From a bacterium (GTDB lineage Bacteria; Planctomycetota; Planctomycetia; Isosphaerales; Isosphaeraceae): 64,000 nt of DNA. Position 1 is the first letter of the stretch; each line of letters opens with the position of its first letter. The stretch lies in assembly GCA_016125085.1 (NCBI GenBank), contig WGMM01000005.1, positions 117,189 through 181,188 of the forward strand, in the 5' to 3' direction. Shown here piece by piece: positions 1 through 6,906 of this stretch. Below the pieces are notes generated by a model. The model had not been told where the DNA came from and ran no database searches. It was given only the letters and a program-made list of their open reading frames with translations. A program made the position numbers and the translations under genes.

Positions 1-2
1 GG

Positions 3-284
3 AATTTCCCGCGGACCGACGAACTGACCGGAGGGCCTGTGACGATAGTCGCCGGCACGCAGGAATCATCAGTCATCGGCGATTCGATACGAGATCCGCA
101 AGTGTCGATCGACCTGGGTGAGAACGACTCGCTGGCGGTCATCCGGGTCGGCTATGAGGAATGCCCGATGCCGAACCCGTGCGTGGAGTCGGTCGAAACC
201 TATGCATCGTCCGGCTCCGAAAACGGCGCGCTTGCGTCGAACTTCCAGCTGCTCAACGAGTTCGAGTCGATCGCGTCGGAATGA
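3..284 (+). CDS. C-terminal end of an unknown protein (5' partial)
   Basis: The reading frame is open from the left edge of the window to a TGA at 282-284, so this is the tail of a longer gene whose start lies outside. A GTG at 39 could act as a start, but the frame runs upstream of it without a stop and the visible 93 residues look like a protein end. The piece is acidic, has two nearby cysteines (in ECPMPNPC) and is rich in Ser, Glu and Asn. I recognise no domain. Its stop codon overlaps the ATG of the next gene (ATGA at 281-284), which suggests that the two are translated together. Confidence 0.6.
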   Translation, partial: NFPRTDELTGGPVTIVAGTQESSVIGDSIRDPQVSIDLGENDSLAVIRVGYEECPMPNPCVESVETYASSGSENGALASNFQLLNEFESIASE

Positions 285-805
285 TCAGGATTGCCCTCAG
301 GAGTCAGACCGTGATGACTCGCCTCGAATTTGTCCGGCTCGCTTCGTGCGCCCTGATCTCTCCGGCACTTCTTGCCCCTGGCGCTTGTGCCGCTGAAGCA
401 TACGCTCAACCGGCGGCGAACGATGAGCCGCCTTCCCGCCAATTGACGGTGATGGCGATCCATGCGCTCAAGGGCGAGGAATCGGTCGACCCGAAGCTGG
501 CTTCCGTCGAGTCGCGGCTGTCCCGGTTGCTGCCGAATCACGCGTTCTCGCTTTGGGAAGGCAAAAGCCGCCGGGTCGCGGAAAGCGAAACGATCGTCCT
601 GGATTTGAAGAACAGGATGAAGCTGACGATCCGGCTGATCGAAGCGGAAGATGCCGACGGCAAGGTTCAGATCGAGGCTCGCCTGGAAACCGACGACAAG
701 GTCCATCTGAAGTCGACGATCCGTACTCCGCCGAACCAGCTTTTCTTCCTGGATCACAAGATCGATGAGCCGGAGCATCTACTCATCGCCGTCGGAGCGA
801 GATGA
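281..805 (+). CDS. Small secreted protein of unknown function
   Basis: A 174-residue protein starting at an ATG that overlaps the preceding stop codon (ATGA). An alternative ATG at 314 would give a shorter leader. Residues about 12-41 form a signal-peptide-like stretch (basic start, hydrophobic Leu/Ala core, small residues ending near AEAYAQ), so export to the periplasm is likely. The mature part is mixed alpha/beta in appearance and polar, with the repeated style 'LxLKNRMKLTIRLIEAEDADGKVQIEARLE' compressed here to key segments around residues 107-135. No family is recognised. It is probably cotranslated with the upstream partial gene. Confidence 0.6.
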   Translation: MIRIALRSQTVMTRLEFVRLASCALISPALLAPGACAAEAYAQPAANDEPPSRQLTVMAIHALKGEESVDPKLASVESRLSRLLPNHAFSLWEGKSRRVAESETIVLDLKNRMKLTIRLIEAEDADGKVQIEARLETDDKVHLKSTIRTPPNQLFFLDHKIDEPEHLLIAVGAR

Positions 806-1421
806 CGTTTCGTCATGCCGGAGGGCCTGTCTTGCGATCCGATTCCGGGGGTGTGCCACAATTTTCTGGGGGATTTGGCGGAGACGGGCAACTTGCAGAG
901 GTTGCCAGGCTTGCGATGCATGCTCTTCTTCTGCCCTGAAGGGGCATTCGGAATCCAGCCCCGGGTGTAGCGAAGCGGAACCAGGGGTATCGGGAAAAAT
1001 CGGATCTCGATGTGAAGGATTACCATTCGCGGGCCGGGACCGTGGTCCCGGCCCGCGAATGGTAATCTATGAGGAAAATCGGGCGCTCGATCCGTTTCGG
1101 CACCCGGGGCGTCGCTGCGCTTTGCCTCGGGCTATGTGCCGAATGCCCCTTCAGGGCAAGGCTTTCAGTTGCGAAGTCCAGTTCGGACGATCAAGTCCAG
1201 AGCGTCATCGCTTAGGGAACCATGGGAAGTCGTAGATTCGCACAAGAAAATCTGGGCACACCCCGATTCCGGAACCGGCTGAGGACCGGAGTTGGCAAGA
1301 TTCCTGAATTGATTAGAATGCCGGAAACGACGTTTTAGCTTCATCGGCCGGATTTCCGTACGGAGTGAAGCTCAAAAAATCGTCACGCGGATTCAAGGCC
1401 TCAGGGAAGGGGTTCGGATCG
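806..1421. other. Gene-free stretch holding an inverted-repeat element
   Basis: No convincing gene lies between the small secreted protein and the MscS-type gene. The ORFs here have no recognisable content and overlap a strong inverted repeat at 932-1158, described separately. The last 60 bases before 1422 include the sequence AAGGGG, which is a good ribosome binding site for the ATG at 1422. Confidence 0.7.
932..1158. repeat. Nested inverted-repeat element with a perfect palindromic core
   Basis: The outer arms 932-951 and 1139-1158 are perfect 20-bp inverted repeats (TGCCCTGAAGGGGCATTCGG). The core 1019-1066 is a perfect 23-bp inverted repeat (left 1019-1041, right 1044-1066) separated by only GT. 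Between outer arms and core, the two halves are partly complementary (CCCCGGGTG near 955-965 against the right half near 1100-1115), so the whole 227 bp can fold as one long hairpin or cruciform. There is no coding sequence in it. It could be a dispersed REP/MITE-like element, a structured RNA or a strong bidirectional terminator between gene blocks. Confidence 0.8.
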
Positions 1422-3587
1422 ATGTCGAAAAGAGTTCGCACCTGGTTTCGCCCGCTTTTCTGTCTGCTGATCGCTTTGGCGGTCTGCGGGCCGATCGCTC
1501 GATCACGAACGCATGCACAGGCAGAAGCGAAGAAAGCCCACGACCGGCCGACAGAAGTTCCGCAGAATGGCCCCAGCAAGTCGCAGCTGATCGCAGAGTT
1601 GCGAAGCCAGATCGATTCGGATCAGGCTCAGCTGGAGCAGCTCCGGAAAGATCTCACCGATTCTTCGGCGAATCCGGAAAGCGCGTTTTCCAAGGCGGAA
1701 ACCAGGTTCAAGTCGATCGAGAACTCGCTGAAGGAAGCGCGAAAGAAGGTCGCCGACCTGCGTTCGCAGGACACGCTCGATACCGAAGCGGTATCGGCCG
1801 GTGAGCATGAAGTCGAGGAACTCGAAGTGAAGCGGAAAGAAGCGCTTTCCGACTTCGAGCTGGAGATCGATCAGAACAAGGTCCTGCAGGAAAAGATCGT
1901 CACGATCGAGCTGAAGATCGACTCGGGCAAAGTGGCTCTCGATCGTCTGATGAACCCGGGCGTCACGGAAAAAAAGCAGACGACGGAAAAGGAATCCCCG
2001 AAAACGGCACAAAATCCTCCCGCATCAGGGCAGGAAGCTGCGAAATCCGGGGAATCGAAAGCGGTTTCGGAATCGAAACAAGCAAAAGTCGCGGGCATCG
2101 ACGTCAAAACCGCCAGCGGAATCGCCACAGGCAATCCTGCCTTAATCAGTGGCATGAATACGGAATCGAAAGACCCGTCCGCGAGAAGCGAAGGCGAGTC
2201 GGATTCCGTGATCGCCAGGCGCATCCGCGAACAGATCCGCGAACAGCGGAAGATCATCGAAGATTCCCAGGCCAGGCTCATCGAGGCCGAGAAGGACGAA
2301 GAAATCCTGACGGCGATGGTGGCCAATCTGGAACGCCAGGTTCAGCTCGAATCGAAGCTCAGGGATAACGCACGCAAGAAGGCCGATCTCGCGAACGGGA
2401 AGCTATCCAAAGCTCAGGAAGAATTCCGGGTCAAGTCGATCGCCGACGCACCTCAGGACCTTCTTCAGGAGATGGCTGACAAGCTGCTGGAGATGGATAA
2501 GGATTTCCAGTCGGCGCGCGACGAATCTCGGCTCCACTCCAACCGCCTGGAAGACATTCAGAACGAACGTGCTGCCAAGCAGGAACTTCTTCGGCTCGCT
2601 CAGGTGAAAAGAGCTGCGCTGCAGAAGAGCATCGACGATGCCGAGAAACAGATTTCGGAGCTGAAAGACCCGACATCGCTGCTGAACCTGATCGACTGGT
2701 TCGCCACGCGCGGCGTTCGGATCTTCTTCGTCCTTCTGATTATGCTCGGTTCTCGATCGGTTCTCCGCTCGCTGGGTTCGAGGGCCATTCGCATGATGGT
2801 CCATTCCCGCGAGAAAATGGATAAGGAAGATCGAAACGATCGCGCGGAGACGCTCGTCAGCGTCTACTCGAACGCGGTATCGGTGAGCGTGATCGGCGGC
2901 GGCCTGGTGATCATGGCTCAAGAGGCCGGTATTCCGGTCGGCCCGCTCCTCGGCGGTGTCGCGATCTTCGGTCTCGCGATCGCGTTCGGAGCCCAGAATC
3001 TGATCAAGGACTATTTTTACGGATTCGTCGTTCTGCTCGAGAATCAGTTCTCGGTGAACGACGTCATCCAGGTCGGAACGATCACGGGTCTTGTGGAACG
3101 GATCACGCTCCGCATGACGGTCATCCGCGACGGAGCCGGCACGGTGCACTTCGTTCCCAACGGTTCGATGACGACCGTATCGAATTTTTCGTATGACTGG
3201 TCACGCGCGGTTTTCGAGATTCCCGTCTCGTACCATACGCCCGTGGACGAAGTCATTCAGCACATTCAGAACATCGGCAAAGGGTTACGGCAGGACAAGG
3301 AATTCGGTCCGCTTTGTCTCGACGATCTCACCATGCTCGGGGTGGACAACCTGAGCGAAAACTCGGTGACGATCAAGTTCTTCATCAAGACCAGGCCGTT
3401 GAAGCAGTGGCCGGTCAAGCGCGAGATGCTCAGACGGCTGCTGAACCGTTTCGAAGAGGCCGGAATCGACCTTCAGACCACGACGCGCGTTCGCACCATG
3501 ATGGTTCGGGCGGATTCAGGACACGAAAAGTCATCGCACCTGGAAGATCGCAATCGGGAAGGGATCGAATCGTTCTCTTCGCGATGA
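1422..3587 (+). CDS. MscS-family mechanosensitive ion channel with long coiled-coil N-terminal domain
   Basis: The frame is open from a GTG at 1365, but the ATG at 1422 has an AAGGGG ribosome binding site and is followed at once by a signal peptide (MSKRVRTWF then a hydrophobic Leu/Ile/Ala core), so I use 1422 (721 residues). Residues about 50-420 are highly charged Glu/Lys/Gln/Leu coiled coil, expected in the periplasm. Two or three membrane segments follow (around 430-450, 500-540), then the MscS pore helix and beta domain (GGVAIFGLAIAFGAQNLIKD, then FSVNDVIQVG and VPNGSM). The C-terminal alpha/beta domain ends near residue 690. Large MscS/MscK-like channels release solutes on osmotic downshock; that role is inferred from the family. 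Confidence 0.9.
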   Translation: MSKRVRTWFRPLFCLLIALAVCGPIARSRTHAQAEAKKAHDRPTEVPQNGPSKSQLIAELRSQIDSDQAQLEQLRKDLTDSSANPESAFSKAETRFKSIENSLKEARKKVADLRSQDTLDTEAVSAGEHEVEELEVKRKEALSDFELEIDQNKVLQEKIVTIELKIDSGKVALDRLMNPGVTEKKQTTEKESPKTAQNPPASGQEAAKSGESKAVSESKQAKVAGIDVKTASGIATGNPALISGMNTESKDPSARSEGESDSVIARRIREQIREQRKIIEDSQARLIEAEKDEEILTAMVANLERQVQLESKLRDNARKKADLANGKLSKAQEEFRVKSIADAPQDLLQEMADKLLEMDKDFQSARDESRLHSNRLEDIQNERAAKQELLRLAQVKRAALQKSIDDAEKQISELKDPTSLLNLIDWFATRGVRIFFVLLIMLGSRSVLRSLGSRAIRMMVHSREKMDKEDRNDRAETLVSVYSNAVSVSVIGGGLVIMAQEAGIPVGPLLGGVAIFGLAIAFGAQNLIKDYFYGFVVLLENQFSVNDVIQVGTITGLVERITLRMTVIRDGAGTVHFVPNGSMTTVSNFSYDWSRAVFEIPVSYHTPVDEVIQHIQNIGKGLRQDKEFGPLCLDDLTMLGVDNLSENSVTIKFFIKTRPLKQWPVKREMLRRLLNRFEEAGIDLQTTTRVRTMMVRADSGHEKSSHLEDRNREGIESFSSR

Positions 3588-3653
3588 ATGTCGAATTCGT
3601 CCCGGGCATTCGTATCGAATTGACCGGGGAGTTCCCGAGCGAAAGCGAAAGGA

Positions 3654-3683
3654 GCCGGCCATGAGTGGCCACATCTGGCCGGC
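3654..3683. terminator. Hairpin between convergent genes
   Basis: An 8-bp perfect stem (GCCGGCCA at 3654-3661, TGGCCGGC at 3676-3683) lies 66 bp after the MscS stop. It has no clear T-tract, so intrinsic termination is uncertain; it may be the plus-strand end signal. Confidence 0.35.
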
Positions 3684-3761
3684 ATCCGAAGTCAAAAGTT
3701 CGCGTCATCCTTGACGCGTATTTCCGAAATCGCGCATGGGCGGGCGAAATCGAAAACGATC

Positions 3762-3784
3762 GACGGATCTCGCGAAGATCCGTC
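3762..3784 (-). terminator. Intrinsic terminator of the CAP-domain gene
   Basis: A perfect 9-bp stem (GACGGATCT / AGATCCGTC) with a 5-base loop lies 8 bp beyond the stop codon of the minus-strand CAP gene. Read on the minus strand it is followed by a T-rich run (GATCGTTTTCGATTTCG), as expected of a Rho-independent terminator. Confidence 0.6.
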
Positions 3785-3792
3785 CTGGATCG

Positions 3793-4347
3793 TCAGGCGA
3801 AGATCGCAGCGACGTAATACATCGAGCCGCGGGCCGAGACGCCGATGCCGACGCGGGTCGCGCCGGAGAACATGTTGGCGCGGTGGCCGGGTGAGTTGAT
3901 CCACATGGGGACGGCCTGTGCCGGGGTTCCGCCCATGGCCAGGTTTTCCATACCGAGATTGGAATGGACAAGGGCTCCGCGGGCTGCGCAATTGGCAGCG
4001 ACACCTTGAGCGGAGGCCGAGAGATTGCCGTCATAAGCCAGAGCATGCAGGCCCGCGGAAGCGCGAGCGGCGTTCATGGCGGCGAGCACGCCACCGTCGC
4101 CGTAGTCATAGGAGAGTTGTTGTTGCACCGGCTGTTGGTAATAGACCGGCTGCACCTGGTTGTCGACCGGAACGTACTGAGGCGCAACCGGAACAGGTTG
4201 AGCGGCATAGACGTAGCCGGCCGGAGCCTGCGTGTACGTGTAGGTCGGGGCGGCGGTGACGACGTCTTGTCCGAGCAGGCGCTTGGCGAAGAGCGGCAGC
4301 AGAGCCAGTTGACCGATCAGGGCACGACGAGGCATCGAATCTGACAT
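3793..4347 (-). CDS. Secreted CAP/SCP-domain protein
   Basis: The ATG at 4347 has an AGGAG ribosome binding site; an upstream in-frame ATG (4374) lacks one. The 184-residue product has an Arg-Arg signal peptide (residues 1-27), then a linker of about 55 residues rich in Tyr, Gln, Pro and Val, then a compact CAP (cysteine-rich secretory / SCP-like) domain at 85-184. The usual CAP marks are present: His128 in ALVHSN, Glu134 in GMENLA, and the GHRANMF box with His155. CAP proteins are secreted and their bacterial roles are mostly unknown. The gene stands alone and is followed by its own terminator. Confidence 0.88.
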   Translation of the reverse strand: MSDSMPRRALIGQLALLPLFAKRLLGQDVVTAAPTYTYTQAPAGYVYAAQPVPVAPQYVPVDNQVQPVYYQQPVQQQLSYDYGDGGVLAAMNAARASAGLHALAYDGNLSASAQGVAANCAARGALVHSNLGMENLAMGGTPAQAVPMWINSPGHRANMFSGATRVGIGVSARGSMYYVAAIFA

Positions 4348-5674
4348 ATTGAAACTACTCCTGAACTGAGGCAAGAAGAGACCCAGAGGCGCAGGCGTCT
4401 ACGCAACGCCTACGGGCCAGCGAAATCACACGAATGCGTGCATTCATGCGAAAATGCCTTGGCTCATCGATTCGCGCAATGTCCTTGCGTACCGGCCGTT
4501 TCGGAACGGACGGCAAAGCGAACATGAATTCCGGCCGCGGTTCGGAAAACGCGGAAAGAATCCCTGACGAAGCTGTCGAAGGCCGGCGTACCGGTTCTTC
4601 AGCCTCAGAGGCTTGAATCGATCATGTTTCGAGACTCCCACAGGAAACACGTGATCCGGGACGAGTCTTCCTTGAATTAAGACGATACGAAACGTTTCGG
4701 ACCGTTCGTATGCCTGGATGAGCAATCCTAGCTGCAAATCCATCACGTCAAGTAATCGAGGGGGTCAAGTCTCCTCTTCCAGAGCCATAGTTGCGGGTAT
4801 CTATCGGCGGAATTGCCGATCGATTCGAGCCGTCACGACGAGTGTCGCACGACTAAGTCGAAAAATCTAATCAGCCATTATGAGGATTACAACCCCCAAT
4901 TTTGTCATTTTCGGTTCGACCGGCACCTCCGGATCGATCGGAACCCTTGAAATACAGGCTCGCACGCATTTCGAAAAAAATTCGGAATTCGGATTTTCCG
5001 AAGAATCAGGAGGTACGAAATCGTCGATTCCGGACCCTGGAATTCGAGATCGCGTTTCACGGATAAACTTCCGTTAATGCGTTGGCCATGTCGCGGTGCC
5101 TGTTTTTCAGGCATCCCGTGTGCGAAACGAGAATCCGTCGTTGCGATTGCGGATCCCGTATAAGCCATCGCAGATATGTAAGAATCGTCGCCGATCGGTC
5201 AAAACACTTGATTTCCCTGCGATTCCGGAAAGTCCGAACACGGTTGCGTAAACGGAACCGCCTCCGATTCGCCCGCCTCATCGGGATCGACCACCGTAAT
5301 CCATGAATCCGGAGAGTTTTTGTAAACATGTCAATATATAATTAGTTTAACATGTTATTATATTCATTGTTGTATTGTTTTCAATTTTTCTAAATGAAAC
5401 GGGTCGCGTTTCGGACCTGGCCTTGCATCTCGCCGGCCGGTTCATTGCAATCCCTGTCCGTTCCGCAACGACCCGGTTACGGAAACGTCCGTCGGGATCG
5501 ACTTTTCGACACCGTATCCGATTTCGGGTATCATTCATAACAGAGCTTTCGATCGACCGCTTCGGGTGGCCAGCGTGACGGGCCCGCCGCCTTGAGCTGG
5601 ACAGGCTCGTCGCGTCGCAATGGCCACGCGAACGTTCCGAAGCACCAATCGTCGACGATGGAGACTCCTCTTCT
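4348..5674. other. 1.3-kb gene-free stretch with an AT-rich island
   Basis: Several short ORFs occur on both strands, but none has a recognisable domain, good ribosome binding site and sensible composition together. An AT-rich island at about 5315-5395 stands out sharply from the GC-rich surroundings and contains TTGTAAACATGTCAA and the 10-bp palindrome TAACATGTTA (5348-5357). It could be a promoter region for the gene at 5675 or a remnant of mobile DNA. Confidence 0.6.
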
Positions 5675-6805
5675 ATGAATATCAGGCAGCTTGACCGCAG
5701 AACCTGGATGTCGGGCATGGTGAGCACATTCTGCGTAGCGGATCTCGCCCGCGGACAGAACCCTCAAGCGGATTCCTCCGTCAAACTCAGGCCCGTGAAA
5801 GACCAGCTGCGAGCCGGCGTCGATTTCCTCAAGTCACGCCAGGGGACCGACGGCGGATGGTCCACGCAGCGAGAGCCGGGCATCACGGCCCTGGTGGCGA
5901 CGGCTTTGCTCAGGTCCCGCCTGGTTTCGCCAGGCGAGCCGGTCATCGAATCGGCCTTCAAGTATCTGGACAAGTTCGTCGATGACGCGGCCGGCGGATT
6001 CCCGTCTGCGGCCCATGCCAATTACACGACCTGCATCGCCCTGCTGGCTTACCGCGAAGCCAACAGGGACGGCCGGTTCGACGAGCGTATCCGCAAGGCC
6101 CAGGGGTTCCTCAAGTCCCGGCAGTGGGACGAATCGGAAAACCGGCCGCGGACGGACGCCTATTTCGGCGGCGCTGGCTATGGCGGCAGCAACGATCGCC
6201 CGGATATGTCCAACACGGCATTCTTTATGGAAGCCCTGCGCGAAACCGGTCTGCCGGCCGACGACCCCGCATTGCAAAAAGCCCTGGTTTTCGTCTCACG
6301 CTGTCAGAACCTCAAGAGCGAGTTCAACGATCAGCCATGGGCCGGGCTCGTCAACGACGGCGGCTTCGTCTACACGGCGGCCAAGGGCGGGTCGAGCATG
6401 GCCGGTGGTGATGTGAAGACCGGCCTGCGGAGTTATGCCGGCATGACCTACGCTGGCCTGAAAAGCATGATCTATGCAGGCCTGACGAAGGACGACCCCC
6501 GCGTGGAAGCGGCCCTGAAGTACATCCGCGAGAATTACACGCTGGACGAAAACCCGGGCCTGGGCCAGCAGGGGCTGTTCTACTACTACCAGACCTTCGC
6601 CAAAACGCTTTACGCCCTGAAGGTCGATTCTCTCGTCGACAGCAAGGGCAAAGCCCATGACTGGCGGAAGGACCTGATCGAAGCCCTGGCCAAACGCCAG
6701 GCGAAGGACGGTTCCTGGGTCAATCCCGCGGACCGGTTCATGGAAGGCGATCCGAACCTCGTCACGGCTTATTCGCTGATCGCGCTGAGCTATGCGAAGG
6801 CCTGA
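5675..6805 (+). CDS. Secreted prenyltransferase/squalene-cyclase-type repeat protein
   Basis: A 376-residue protein with an Arg-Arg leader (RRTWMSGMVSTFC) and several alpha/alpha-barrel repeats of the terpene cyclase / prenyltransferase beta-subunit type. QW-like marks are visible: DGGWS at residues 59-63, GGF near 107 and DGSW near 350. The catalytic DXDD of squalene-hopene cyclases is not seen, so a cyclase activity is not supported. Planctomycetes carry many such secreted repeat proteins, whose substrates are unknown. A GGAG lies upstream of the ATG. It is followed 101 bp later by the PSD1-type gene. Confidence 0.8.
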   Translation: MNIRQLDRRTWMSGMVSTFCVADLARGQNPQADSSVKLRPVKDQLRAGVDFLKSRQGTDGGWSTQREPGITALVATALLRSRLVSPGEPVIESAFKYLDKFVDDAAGGFPSAAHANYTTCIALLAYREANRDGRFDERIRKAQGFLKSRQWDESENRPRTDAYFGGAGYGGSNDRPDMSNTAFFMEALRETGLPADDPALQKALVFVSRCQNLKSEFNDQPWAGLVNDGGFVYTAAKGGSSMAGGDVKTGLRSYAGMTYAGLKSMIYAGLTKDDPRVEAALKYIRENYTLDENPGLGQQGLFYYYQTFAKTLYALKVDSLVDSKGKAHDWRKDLIEALAKRQAKDGSWVNPADRFMEGDPNLVTAYSLIALSYAKA

Positions 6806-6906
6806 CGGTTCGTAATGCGTTACGTCTGGCGGAGAGGCCGAACCCTGCTTCGGCCTCCCGTTCCAGCGGGCAAATCGGCCCAGCCGACGATTTACCGGAC
6901 CCCGCC

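Noticed and set aside
4434..5329. Short ORFs in the 1.3-kb gap (for example 4434-4616, 4880-5077, 5057-5329)
   Set aside because: No domain and no convincing ribosome binding site; amino-acid composition is typical of random GC-rich sequence.
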